Shown in pieces: positions 21,450 to 34,400 of a stretch of DNA of 64,000 bases. How positions within the stretch are numbered: position 1 is the stretch's first letter; each line of letters starts with the position of its first letter. The notes beneath the pieces are model-generated. The model saw only the letters and a list, made by a program, of their open reading frames with translations, was not told where the DNA came from and did not search any database. Both the position numbers and the translations under genes were made by a program. This DNA comes from Siphlonurus alternatus (taxonomy: Eukaryota; Arthropoda; Insecta; Ephemeroptera; Siphlonuridae): assembly GCA_949825025.1 (NCBI GenBank), contig OX463779.1:124001-188000 (forward strand), given 5' to 3'.

Positions 21450-24400
21450 TTTTGATAGCTAAAAAAAAAATTTTTTTATGTTTTTTTTAGCTGTTATATA
21501 AGACGTTTTAGCAAAAAAAAAAATATATAAATTTTTTACGTTCTTTTTTTTTTAGCAGTTTTAGATCCGATTTAGCAAAAAAAATTTTTCACTTTTTAGG
21601 GTTTTTATTTTTTTTTTTTTTTAGCCGTTTTTTTGATAGCTAAAAAAAAAATTTTTTCATGTTTTTTTTAGCTGTTTTTAAGACGTTTTAGCAAAAAAAA
21701 AAAATATAAATTTTTTACGTACTTTTGTTTTTAGCAATTTTAGATCCGATTTAGCAAAAAAAAATTTCCACTTTTTAGGGTTTTTATTTGTTTTTTTTTT
21801 TAGCCGTTTTTTTTATAGCTAAAAAAAATTTTTTTCATGTTTTTTTTAGCTGTTATATAAGACGTTTTAGCAAAAAAAAAAAATATTAATTTTTTACGTT
21901 CCTTTGTTTTTAGCAATTTTAGATGCGATTTAGCAAAAAAAAATTTTCACTTTTTAGGGTTTTTATTTGTTTTTTTTTTTAGCCGTTTTTTTATAGCTAA
22001 AAAAAAATTTTTTTCATTTTTTTTAGCTGTTATATAAGACGTTTTAGCAAAAAAAAATATATAAATTTTTTACGTTCTTTTGTTTTTAGCAATTTTAGAT
22101 GCGATTTAGCAAAAAAAAATTTTCACTTTTTAGGGTTTTTATTTGTTTGTTTTTTTAGCCGTTTTTTTGATAGCTAAAAAAATTTTTTTTCATGTTTTTT
22201 TTAGCTGTTTTTAAGACGTTTTAGCAAAAAAAAAAATATATAAATTTTTTACGTTCTTTTTTTTTAGCAATTTTAGATCCGATTTAGCAAAAAAATTTTT
22301 TCACTTTTTAGGGTTTTTATTTGTTTTTTTTTTAGCCGTTTTTTTTATAGCTAAAAAAAAAATTTTTTCATGTTTTTTTTAGCTGTTATATAAGACGTTT
22401 TAGCAAAAAAAAAAAAATATTAATTTTTTACGTTCTTTTGTTTTTAGCAATTTTAGATGCGATTTAGCAAAAAAAAATTTTCACTTTTTAGGGTTTTTAT
22501 TTGTTTTTTTTTTAGCCGTTTTTTTGATAGCTAAAAAAATTTTTTTTCATGTTTTTTTTAGCTGTTTTTAAGACGTTTAAGCAAAAAAAAATATATATAA
22601 ATTTTTTACGTTCTTTTTTTTTTAGCAATTTTAGATCCGATTTAGCAAAAAATTTTTTTCACTTTTTAGGGTTTTTATTTGTTTTTTTTTTTAGCCGTTT
22701 TTTTGATAGCTAAAAAAAAAATTTTTTATGTTTTTTTTAGCTGTTATATAAGACGTTTTAGCAAAAAAAAAAAATATTAATTTTTTACGTTCTTTTGTTT
22801 TTAGCAATTTTAGATGCGATTTAGCAAAAAAAATTTTTCACTTTTTAGGGTTTTTATTTGTTTTTTTTTTTTAGCCGTTTTTTTGATAGCTAAAAAAATT
22901 TTTTCTCATGTTTTTTTTAGCTGTTTTTAAGACGTTTTAGCAAAAAAAAAATATATAAATTTTTTACGTTCTTTTTTTTTTAGCAGTTTTAGATCCGATT
23001 TAGCAAAAAAAATTTTTCACTTTTTAGGGTTTTTATTTGTTTTTTTTTAGCCGTTTTTTTGATAGCTAAAAAAAAAATTTTTTCATGTTTTTTTTAGCTG
23101 TTATATAAGACGTTTTAGCAAAAAAAAAAATATTAATTTTTTACGTTCTTTTGTTTTTAGCAATTTTAGATGCGATTTAGCAAAAAAAATTTTTCACTTT
23201 TCAGGGTTTATATTTGTTTTTTTTTTAGCCGTTTTTTTGATAGCTAAAAAAAATTTTTTTCATGTTTTTTTTAGCTGTTTTTAAGACGTTTTAGCAAAAA
23301 AAAAATATATAAATTTTTTACGTTCTTTTTTTTTTAGCAATTTTAGATCCGATTAAGCAAAAAAAATTTTCACTTTTTAGGGTTTTTATTTTTTTTTTTT
23401 TTTTAGCCGTTTTTTTGATAGCTAAAAAAAAAATTTTTTCATGTTTTTTTTAGCTGTTTTTAAGACGTTTTAGCAAAAAAAAAATATAAATTTTTTACGT
23501 ACTTTTGTTTTTAGCAATTTTAGATCCGATTTAGCAAAAAAAAATTTCCACTTTTTAGGGTTTTTATTTGTTTTTTTTTTAGCCGTTTTTTTTATAGCTA
23601 AAAAAAAATTTTTTTCATGTTTTTTTTAGCTGTTATATAAGACGTTTTAGCAAAAAAAAAATATTAATTTTTTACGTTCCTTTGTTTTTAGCAATTTTAG
23701 ATGCGATTTAGCAAAAAAAAATTTTCACTTTTTAGGGTTTTTATTTGTTTTTTTTTTTAGCCGTTTTTTTATAGCTAAAAAAAAATTTTTTTCATTTTTT
23801 TTAGCTGTTATATAAGACGTTTTAGCAAAAAAAAATATATAAATTTTTTACGTTCTTTTGTTTTTAGCAATTTTAGATGCGATTTAGCAAAAAAAAATTT
23901 TCACTTTTTAGGGTGTTTATTTGTTTTTTTTTTTAGCCGTTTTTTTGATAGCTAAAAAAATTTTTTTTCATGTTTTTTTTAGCTGTTTTTAAGACGTTTT
24001 AGCAAAAAAAAAAATATATAAATTTTTTACGTTCTTTTTTTTTTAGCAATTTTAGATCCGATTTAGCAAAAAAATTTTTTCACTTTTTAGGGTTTTTATT
24101 TGTTTTTTTTTTAGCCGTTTTTTTGATAGCTAAAAAAAAAATTTTTTTATGTTTTTTTTAGCTGTTATATAAGACGTTTTAGCAAAAAAAAAAATATATA
24201 AATTTTTTACGTTCTTTTTTTTTTAGCAGTTTTAGATCCGATTTAGCAAAAAAAATTTTTCACTTTTTAGGGTTTTTATTTTTTTTTTTTTTTAGCCGTT
24301 TTTTTGATAGCTAAAAAAAAATTTTTTCATGTTTTTTTTAGCTGTTTTTAAGACGTTTTAGCAAAAAAAAAAAATATAAATTTTTTACGTACTTTTGTTT

Positions 24401-24500
24401 TTAGCAATTTTAGATCCGATTTAGCAAAAAAAAATTTCCACTTTTTAGGGTTTTTATTTGTTTTTTTTTTTTAGCCGTTTTTTTTATAGCTAAAAAAAAT
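21450..24500 (+). repeat. 3.05-kb segment, copy 1 (offset about 4,640)
   Basis: Matches about 26,090-29,140. The AGCAGTTTT monomers at 21,556, 22,983 and 24,227 correspond to 26,196, 27,627 and 28,871, and the AGGGTTTATATTTG monomer at 23,202 corresponds to 27,846. Left and right edges are set by a change in T-run form near 21,450 and by TTATATAAG versus TTTTTAAG after 24,500. Confidence 0.75.
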
Positions 24501-24814
24501 TTTTTTCATGTTTTTTTTAGCTGTTATATAAGACGTTTTAGCAAAAAAAAAAAATATTAATTTTTTACGTTCCTTTGTTTTTAGCAATTTTAGATGCGAT
24601 TTAGCAAAAAAAAATTTTCACTTTTTAGGGTTTTTATTTGTTTTTTTTTTTAGCCGTTTTTTTATAGCTAAAAAAAAATTTTTTTCATTTTTTTTAGCTG
24701 TTATATAAGACGTTTTAGCAAAAAAAAATATATAAATTTTTTACGTTCTTTTGTTTTTAGCAATTTTAGATGCGATTTGGCAAAAAAAAATTTTCACTTT
24801 TTAGGGTTTTTATT

Positions 24815-25505
24815 TTTTTTTTTTTTTAGCCGTTTTTTTGATAGCTAAAAAAAAATTTTTTTCATGTTTTTTTTAGCTGTTTTTAAGACGTTTTAGCAAA
24901 AAAAAAAAATATAAATTTTTTACGTACTTTTGTTTTTAGCAATTTTAGATCCGATTTAGCAAAAAAAAATTTCCACTTTTTAGGGTTTTTATTTGTTTTT
25001 TTTTTAGCCGTTTTTTTTATAGCTAAAAAAAAAATTTTTTCATGTTTTTTTTAGCTGTTATATAAGACGTTTTAGCAAAAAAAAAAATATTAATTTTTTA
25101 CGTTCCTTTGTTTTTAGCAATTTTATATGCGATTTAGCAAAAAAAAATTTTCACTTTTTAGGGTTTTTATTTGTTGTTTTTTTTAGCCGTTTTTTTATAG
25201 CTAAAAAAAAATTTTTTCATTTTTTTTAGCTGTTATATAAGACGTTTTAGCAAAAAAAAATATATAAATTTTTTACGTTCTTTTGTTTTTAGCAATTTTA
25301 GATGCGATTTAGCAAAAAAAAATTTTCACTTTTTAGGGTTTTTATTTGTTTTTTTTTTTTAGAATTTTTTTAGCTATCAAAAGATAGCTAAAAAAATTTT
25401 TTTTCATGTTTTTTTTAGCTGTTTTTAAGACGTTTTAGCAAAAAAAAATATATAAATTTTTTACGTTCTTTTTTTTTTAGCAATTTTAGATCCGATTTAG
25501 CAAAA
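24815..25505 (+). repeat. 0.7-kb segment repeated from 20,710 (offset 4,106)
   Basis: Four monomers including a hairpin monomer match about 20,710-21,400; the hairpins at 21,257 and 25,363 are exactly 4,106 bp apart. The left neighbour carries a private GATTTGGC (near 24,775). To the right the sequence switches to a copy of about 11,890-13,665. Confidence 0.72.
25363..25398. repeat. Hairpin monomer 5
   Basis: Identical 36-nt inverted repeat, 4,106 bp after copy 4 and in the same flanking context. Confidence 0.93.
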
Positions 25506-26089
25506 AAAATTTTTCACTTTTTAGGGTTTTTATTTGTTTTTTTTTTTAGCCGTTTTTTTTATAGCTAAAAAAAAATTTTTTTCGTGTTTTTTTTAGCTGT
25601 TATATAAGACGTTTTAGCAAAAAAAAAAATATTAATTTTTTACGTTCCTTTGTTTTTAGCAATTTTAGATGCGATATAGCAAAAAAAAATTTTCACTTTT
25701 TAGGGTTTTTATTTGTTTTTTTTTTTAGCCGTTTTTTTATAGCTAAAAAAAAAATTTTTTCATTTTTTTTAGCTGTTATATAAGACGTTTTAGCAAAAAA
25801 AAATATATAAATTTTTTACGTTCTTTTGTTTTTAGCAATTTTAGATGCGATTTAGCAAAAAAAAATTTTCACTTTTTAGGGTTTTTATTTGTTTTTTTTT
25901 TAGCCGTTTTTTTGATAGCTAAAAAAATTTTTTTTCATGTTTTTTTTAGCTGTTTTTAAGACGTTTTAGCAAAAAAAAAAAATATATAAATTTTTTACGT
26001 TCTTTTTTTTTTAGCAATTTTAGATCCGATTTAGCAAAAAAATTTTTTCACTTTTTAGGGTTTTTATTTGTTTTTTTTTTTAGCCGTTT

Positions 26090-29000
26090 TTTTGATAGCT
26101 AAAAAAAAAATTTTTTTATGTTTTTTTTAGCTGTTATATAAGACGTTTTAGCAAAAAAAAAAATATATAAATTTTTTCCGTTCTTTTTTTTTTAGCAGTT
26201 TTAGATCCGATTTAGCAAAAAAAATTTTTCACTTTTTAGGGTTTTTATTTTTTTTTTTTTTTAGCCGTTTTTTTGATAGCTAAAAAAAAAATTTTTTCAT
26301 GTTTTTTTTAGCTGTTTTTAAGACGTTTTAGCAAAAAAAAAAAATATAAATTTTTTACGTACTTTTGTTTTTAGCAATTTTAGATCCGATTTAGCAAAAA
26401 AAAATTTCCACTTTTTAGGGTTTTTATTTGTTTTTTTTTTTAGCCGTTTTTTTTATAGCTAAAAAAAATTTTTTTCATGTTTTTTTTAGCTGTTATATAA
26501 GACGTTTTAGCAAAAAAAAAAAATATTAATTTTTTACGTTCCTTTGTTTTTAGCAATTTTAGATGCGATTTAGCAAAAAAAAATTTTCACTTTTTAGGGT
26601 TTTTATTTGTTTTTTTTTTTAGCCGTTTTTTTATAGCTAAAAAAAAATTTTTTTCATTTTTTTTAGCTGTTATATAAGACGTTTTAGCAAAAAAAAATAT
26701 ATAAATTTTTTACGTTCTTTTGTTTTTAGCAATTTTAGATGCGATTTAGCAAAAAAAAATTTTCACTTTTTAGGGTTTTTATTTGTTTGTTTTTTTAGCC
26801 GTTTTTTTGATAGCTAAAAAAATTTTTTTTCATGTTTTTTTTAGCTGTTTTTAAGACGTTTTAGCAAAAAAAAAAATATATAAATTTTTTTACGTTCTTT
26901 TTTTTTAGCAATTTTAGATCCGATTTAGCAAAAAAATTTTTTCACTTTTTAGGGTTTTTATTTGTTTTTTTTTTAGCCGTTTTTTTTATAGCTAAAAAAA
27001 AAATTTTTTCATGTTTTTTTTAGCTGTTATATAAGACGTTTTAGCAAAAAAAAAAAAATATTAATTTTTTACGTTCTTTTGTTTTTAGCAATTTTAGATG
27101 CGATTTAGCAAAAAAAAATTTTCACTTTTTAGGGTTTTTATTTGTTTTTTTTTTAGCCGTTTTTTTGATAGCTAAAAAAATTTTTTTTCATGTTTTTTTT
27201 AGCTGTTTTTAAGACGTTTAAGCAAAAAAAAATATATATAAATTTTTTACGTTCTTTTTTTTTTAGCAATTTTAGATCCGATTTAGCAAAAAATTTTTTT
27301 CACTTTTTAGGGTTTTTATTTGTTTTTTTTTTTAGCCGTTTTTTTGATAGCTAAAAAAAAAAATTTTTTATGTTTTTTTTAGCTGTTATATAAGACGTTT
27401 TAGCAAAAAAAAAAAATATTAATTTTTTACGTTCTTTTGTTTTTAGCAATTTTAGATGCGATTTAGCAAAAAAAATTTTTCACTTTTTAGGGTTTTTATT
27501 TGTTTTTTTTTTTTAGCCGTTTTTTTGATAGCTAAAAAAATTTTTTTTCATGTTTTTTTTAGCTGTTTTTAAGACGTTTTAGCAAAAAAAAAAATATATA
27601 AATTTTTTACGTTCTTTTTTTTTTAGCAGTTTTAGATCCGATTTAGCAAAAAAAATTTTTCACTTTTTAGGGTTTTTATTTGTTTTTTTTTTAGCCGTTT
27701 TTTTGATAGCTAAAAAAAAAATTTTTTCATGTTTTTTTTAGCTGTTATATAAGACGTTTTAGCAAAAAAAAAAATATTAATTTTTTACGTTCTTTTGTTT
27801 TTAGCAATTTTAGATGCGATTTAGCAAAAAAAATTTTTCACTTTTCAGGGTTTATATTTGTTTTTTTTTTAGCCGTTTTTTTGATAGCTAAAAAAAATTT
27901 TTTTCATGTTTTTTTTAGCTGTTTTTAAGACGTTTTAGCAAAAAAAAAATATATAAATTTTTTACGTTCTTTTTTTTTTAGCAATTTTAGATCCGATTAA
28001 GCAAAAAAAATTTTCACTTTTTAGGGTTTTTATTTTTTTTTTTTTTTTAGCCGTTTTTTTGATAGCTAAAAAAAAAATTTTTTCATGTTTTTTTTAGCTG
28101 TTTTTAAGACGTTTTAGCAAAAAAAAAATATAAATTTTTTACGTACTTTTGTTTTTAGCAATTTTAGATCCGATTTAGCAAAAAAAAATTTCCACTTTTT
28201 AGGGTTTTTATTTGTTTTTTTTTTAGCCGTTTTTTTTATAGCTAAAAAAAAATTTTTTTCATGTTTTTTTTAGCTGTTATATAAGACGTTTTAGCAAAAA
28301 AAAAAATATTAATTTTTTACGTTCCTTTGTTTTTAGCAATTTTAGATGCGATTTAGCAAAAAAAAATTTTCACTTTTTAGGGTTTTTATTTGTTTTTTTT
28401 TTTAGCCGTTTTTTTATAGCTAAAAAAAAATTTTTTTCATTTTTTTTAGCTGTTATATAAGACGTTTTAGCAAAAAAAAATATATAAATTTTTTACGTTC
28501 TTTTGTTTTTAGCAATTTTAGATGCGATTTAGCAAAAAAAAATTTTCACTTTTTAGGGTTTTTATTTGTTTTTTTTTTTAGCCGTTTTTTTGATAGCTAA
28601 AAAAATTTTTTTTCATGTTTTTTTTAGCTGTTTTTAAGACGTTTTAGCAAAAAAAAAAATATATAAATTTTTTACGTTCTTTTTTTTTTAGCAATTTTAG
28701 ATCCGATTTAGCAAAAAAATTTTTTCACTTTTTAGGGTTTTTATTTGTTTTTTTTTTAGCCGTTTTTTTGATAGCTAAAAAAAAAATTTTTTTATGTTTT
28801 TTTTAGCTGTTATATAAGACGTTTTAGCAAAAAAAAAAATATATAAATTTTTTACGTTCTTTTTTTTTTAGCAGTTTTAGATCCGATTTAGCAAAAAAAA
28901 TTTTTCACTTTTTAGGGTTTTTATTTTTTTTTTTTTTTAGCCGTTTTTTTGATAGCTAAAAAAAAAATTTTTTCATGTTTTTTTTAGCTGTTTTTAAGAC

Positions 29001-29140
29001 GTTTTAGCAAAAAAAAAAAATATAAATTTTTTACGTACTTTTGTTTTTAGCAATTTTAGATCCGATTTAGCAAAAAAAAATTTCCACTTTTTAGGGTTTT
29101 TATTTGTTTTTTTTTTTTAGCCGTTTTTTTTATAGCTAAA
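26090..29140 (+). repeat. 3.05-kb segment, copy 2 (offset about 4,640)
   Basis: Second copy of about 21,450-24,500. The offset drifts only from 4,640 to 4,644 bp over 3 kb, so length differences are a few bases, all in homopolymer runs. A private TTTTTTCCG for TTTTTTACG occurs near 26,178. Confidence 0.74.
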
Positions 29141-29295
29141 AAAATTTTTTTTCATGTTTTTTTTAGCTGTTTTTAAGACGTTTTAGCAAAAAAAAAATAT
29201 ATAAATTTTTTACGTTCTTTTTTTTTAGCAATTTTAGATCCGATTTAGCAAAAAATTTTTTTCACTTTTTAGGGTTTTTATTTGTTTTTTTTTTA

Positions 29296-31450
29296 GCCGT
29301 TTTTTTGATAGCTAAAAAAAAAATTTTTTTATGTTTTTTTTAGCTGTTATATAAGACGTTTTAGCAAAAAAAAAAATATTAATTTTTTACGTTCTTTTGT
29401 TTTTAGCAATTTTAGATGCGATTTAGCAAAAAAAAATTTTCACTTTTCAGGGTTTTTATTTGTTTTTTTTTTTAGCCGTTTTTTTGATAGCTAAAAAAAA
29501 TTTTTTCATGTTTTTTTTAGCTGTTTTTAAGACGTTTTAGCAAAAAAAAAATATATAAATTTTTTACCTTCTTTTTTTTTAGCAAAAAATATATAAATTT
29601 TTTACGTTCTTTTTTTTTTAGCAATTTTAGATCCGATTAAGCAAAAAAAATTTTCACTTTTTAGGGTTTTTATTTTTTTTTTTTTTTAGCCGTTTTTTTG
29701 ATAGCTAAAAAAAAATTTTTTTCATGTTTTTTTTAGCTGTTTTTAAGACGTTTTAGCAAAAAAAAAAATATAAATTTTTTACGTACTTTTGTTTTTAGCA
29801 ATTTTAGATCCGATTTAGCAAAAAAAAATTTCCACTTTTTAGGGTTTTTATTTGTTTTTTTTTTAGCCGTTTTTTTTATAGCTAAAAAAAATTTTTTTTC
29901 ATGTTTTTTTTAGCTGTTATATAAGACGTTTTAGCAAAAAAAAAAATATTAATTTTTTACGTTCCTTTGTTTTTAGCAATTTTATATGCGATTTAGCAAA
30001 AAAAAATTTTCACTTTTTAGGGTTTTTATTTGTTTTTTTTTTTAGCCGTTTTTTTATAGCTAAAAAAAAATTTTTTCATTTTTTTTAGCTGTTATATAAG
30101 ACGTTTTAGCAAAAAAAAAAAATATTAATTTTTTTCGTTCCTTTGTTTTTAGCAATTTTAGATGCGATTTAGCAAAAAAAAATTTTCACTTTTTAGGGTT
30201 TTTATTTGTTTGTTTTTTTTTAGCCGTTTTTTTGATAGCTAAAAAAATTTTTTTTCATGTTTTTTTTAGCTGTTTTTAAGACGTTTTAGCAAAAAAAAAT
30301 ATATAAATTTTTTACGTTCTTTTTTTTTTGGCAATTTTAGATCCGATTTAGCAAAAAAAATTTTTCACTTTTTAGGGTTTTTATTTGTTTTTTTTTTTAG
30401 CCGTTTTTTTGATAGCTAAAAAAAAAATTTTTCATGTTTTTTTTAGCTGTTTTTAAGACGTTTTAGCAAAAAAAAAATATAAATTTTTTACGTTCTTTTG
30501 TTTTAAGCAATTTGAGATCCGATTTAGCAAAAAAAAATTTTCACTTTTTAGGGTTTTTATTTGTTTTTTTTTTTTAGCCGTTTTTTTGATAGCTAAAAAA
30601 ATTTTTTTTCATGTTTTTTTTAGCTGTTTTTAAGACGTTTTAGCAAAAAAAAAATATATAAATTTTTTACGTTCTTTTTTTTTTAGCAATTTTAGATCCG
30701 ATTTAGCAAAAAAATTTTTTCACTTTTTAGGGTTTTAATTTGTTTTTTTTTTAGCCGTTTTTTTGATAGCTAAAAAAAAAATTTTTTTATGTTTTTTTTA
30801 GCTGTTATATAAGACGTTTTAGCAAAAAAAAAAATATTAATTTTTTACGTTCTTTTTTTTTTAGCAATTTTAGATCCGATTAAGCAAAAAAAATTTTCAC
30901 TTTTTAGGGGTTTTATTTTTTTTTTTTTTTAGCCGTTTTTTTGATAGCTAAAAAAAAATTTTTTTCATGTTTTTTTTAGCTGTTTTTAAGACGTTTTAGC
31001 AAAAAAAAAAATATAAATTTTTTACGTACTTTTGTTTTTAGCAATTTTAGATCCGATTTAGCAAAAAAAAATTTCCACTTTTTAGGGTTTTTATTTGTTT
31101 TTTTTTTAGCCGTTTTTTTTATAGCTAAAAAAAAAATTTTTTCATGTTTTTTTTAGCTGTTATATAAGACGTTTTAGCAAAAAAAAAAATATTAATTTTT
31201 TACGTTCCTTTGTTTTTAGCAATTTTATATGCGATTTAGCAAAAAAAAATTTTCACTTTTTAGTGTTTTTATTTGTTGTTTTTTTTAGCCGTTTTTTTAT
31301 AGCTAAAAAAAAATTTTTTCATTTTTTTTAGCTGTTATATAAGACGTTTTAGCAAAAAAAAATATATAAATTTTTTACGTTCTTTTGTTTTTAGCAATTT
31401 TAGATGCGATTTAGCAAAAAAAAATTTTCACTTTTTAGGGTTTTTATTTG
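29296..31450 (+). repeat. 2.15-kb segment, copy 2 (offset 10,211)
   Basis: Second copy of about 19,085-21,240. It overlaps the start of the 4,808-bp repeat at about 30,720, so the 4.8-kb unit was itself assembled partly from this older segment. A private TTTTTAGTG replaces TTTTTAGGG near 31,260. Confidence 0.72.
29566..29604 (+). repeat. Monomer with an extra sub-block fragment, copy 3
   Basis: Same join, 10,211 bp after copy 2 and carried by the copied segment at about 29,296-31,450. Confidence 0.75.
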
Positions 31451-34400
31451 TTTGTTTTTTTAGCCGTTTTTTTGATAGCTAAAAAAATTTTTTTTCATGT
31501 TTTTTTTAGCTGTTTTTAAGACGTTTTAGCAAAAAAAAAAAATATAAATTTTTTACGTACTTTTGTTTTTAGCAATTTAAGATCCGATTTAGCAAAAAAA
31601 AATTTTCACTTTTTAGGTTTTTTATTTGTTTTTTTTTTTAGCCGTTTTTTTGATAGCTAAAAAAAAAATTTTTTCATGTTTTTTTTAGCTGTTATATAAG
31701 ACGTTTTAGCAAAAAAAAAAAATATTAATTTTTTACGTTCTTTTGTTTTTAGCAATTTTAGATGCGATTTAGCAAAAAAAATTTTTCACTTTTTAGGGTT
31801 TTTATTTGTTTTTTTTTTTTAGCCGTTTTTTTGATAGCTAAAAAAATTTTTTTTCATGTTTTTTTTAGCTGTTTTTAAGACGTTTTAGCAAAAAAAAAAA
31901 TATATAAATTTTTTACGTTCTTTTTTTTTTAGCAGTTTTAGATCCGATTTAGCAAAAAAAATTTTTCACTTTTTAGGGTTTTTATTTGTTTTTTTTTTAG
32001 CCGTTTTTTTGATAGCTAAAAAAAAAATTTTTTCATGTTTTTTTTTAGCTGTTATATAAGACGTTTTAGCAAAAAAAAAAATATTAATTTTTTACGTTCT
32101 TTTGTTTTTAGCAATTTTAGATGCGATTTAGCAAAAAAAATTTTTCACTTTTCAGGGTTTATATTTGTTTTTTTTTTAGCCGTTTTTTTGATAGCTAAAA
32201 AAATTTTTTTTCATGTTTTTTTTAGCTGTTTTTAAGACGTTTAAGCAAAAAAAAATATATATAAATTTTTTACGTTCTTTTTTTTTTAGCAATTTTAGAT
32301 CCGATTTAGCAAAAAATTTTTTTCACTTTTTAGGGTTTTTATTTGTTTTTTTTTTAGCCGTTTTTTTTATAGCTAAAAAAAATTTTTTTTCATGTTTTTT
32401 TTAGCTGTTATATAAGACGTTTTAGCAAAAAAAAAAATATTAATTTTTTACGTTCCTTTGTTTTTAGCAATTTTATATGCGATTTAGCAAAAAAAAATTT
32501 TCACTTTTTAGGGTTTTTATTTGTTTTTTTTTTTAGCCGTTTTTTTATAGCTAAAAAAAATTTTTTTCATTTTTTTTAGCTGTTATATAAGACGTTTTAG
32601 CAAAAAAAAAAATATTAATTTTTTTCGTTCCTTTGTTTTTAGCAATTTTAGATGCGATTTAGCAAAAAAAAATTTTCACTTTTTAGGGTTTTTATTTGTT
32701 TGTTTTTTTTTAGCCGTTTTTTTGATAGCTAAAAAAATTTTTTTTCATGTTTTTTTTAGCTGTTTTTAAGACGTTTTAGCAAAAAAAAATATATAAATTT
32801 TTTACGTTCTTTTTTTTTTGGCAATTTTAGATCCGATTTAGCAAAAAAAATTTTTCACTTTTTAGGGTTTTTATTTGTTTTTTTTTTTTAGCCGTTTTTT
32901 TGATAGCTAAAAAAAAAAATTTTCATGTTTTTTTTAGCTGTTTTTAAGACGTTTTAGCAAAAAAAAAATATAAATTTTTTACGTTCTTTTGTTTTAAGCA
33001 ATTTGAGATCCGATTTAGCAAAAAAAAATTTTCACTTTTTAGGGTTTTTATTTGTTTTTTTTTTTTAGCCGTTTTTTTGATAGCTAAAAAAATTTTTTTT
33101 CATGTTTTTTTTAGCTGTTTTTAAGACGTTTTAGCAAAAAAAAAATATATAAATTTTTTACGTTCTTTTTTTTTTAGCAATTTTAGATCCGATTTAGCAA
33201 AAAAATTTTTTCACTTTTTAGGGTTTTTATTTGTTTTTTTTTTTAGCCGTTTTTTTGATAGCTAAAAAAAAAATTTTTTTATGTTTTTTTTAGCTGTTAT
33301 ATAAGACGTTTTAGCAAAAAAAAAAATATTAATTTTTTACGTTCTTTTTTTTTTAGCAATTTTAGATCCGATTAAGCAAAAAAAATTTTCACTTTTTAGG
33401 GGTTTTATTTTTTTTTTTTTTTAGCCGTTTTTTTGATAGCTAAAAAAAAATTTTTTTCATGTTTTTTTTAGCTGTTTTTAAGACGTTTTAGCAAAAAAAA
33501 AAAATATAAATTTTTTACGTACTTTTGTTTTTAGCAATTTTAGATCCGATTTAGCAAAAAAAAAATTCCACTTTTTAGGGTTTTTATTTGTTTTTTTTTT
33601 AGCCGTTTTTTTTATAGCTAAAAAAAAAATTTTTTCATGTTTTTTTTAGCTGTTATATAAGACGTTTTAGCAAAAAAAAAATATTAATTTTTTACGTTCC
33701 TTTGTTTTTAGCAATTTTATATGCGATTTAGCAAAAAAAAATTTTCACTTTTTAGGGTTTTTATTTGTTGTTTTTTTTAGCCGTTTTTTTATAGCTAAAA
33801 AAAAATTTTTTCATTTTTTTTAGCTGTTATATAAGACGTTTTAGCAAAAAAAAATATATAAATTTTTTACGTTCTTTTGTTTTTAGCAATTTTAGATGCG
33901 ATTTAGCAAAAAAAAATTTTCACTTTTTAGGGTTTTTATTTGTTTGTTTTTTTAGCCGTTTTTTTGATAGCTAAAAAAATTTTTTTTCATGTTTTTTTTA
34001 GCTGTTTTTAAGACGTTTTAGCAAAAAAAAAAAATATAAATTTTTTACGTACTTTTGTTTTTAGCAATTTAAGATCCGATTTAGCAAAAAAAAATTTTCA
34101 CTTTTTAGGTTTTTTATTTGTTTTTTTTTTTAGCCGTTTTTTTGATAGCTAAAAAAAAAATTTTTTCATGTTTTTTTTAGCTGTTATATAAGACGTTTTA
34201 GCAAAAAAAAAAAATATTAATTTTTTACGTTCTTTTGTTTTTAGCAATTTTAGATGCGATTTAGCAAAAAAAATTTTTCACTTTTTAGGGTTTTTATTTG
34301 TTTTTTTTTTTTAGCCGTTTTTTTGATAGCTAAAAAAATTTTTTTTCATGTTTTTTTTAGCTGTTTTTAAGACGTTTTAGCAAAAAAAAAAATATATAAA

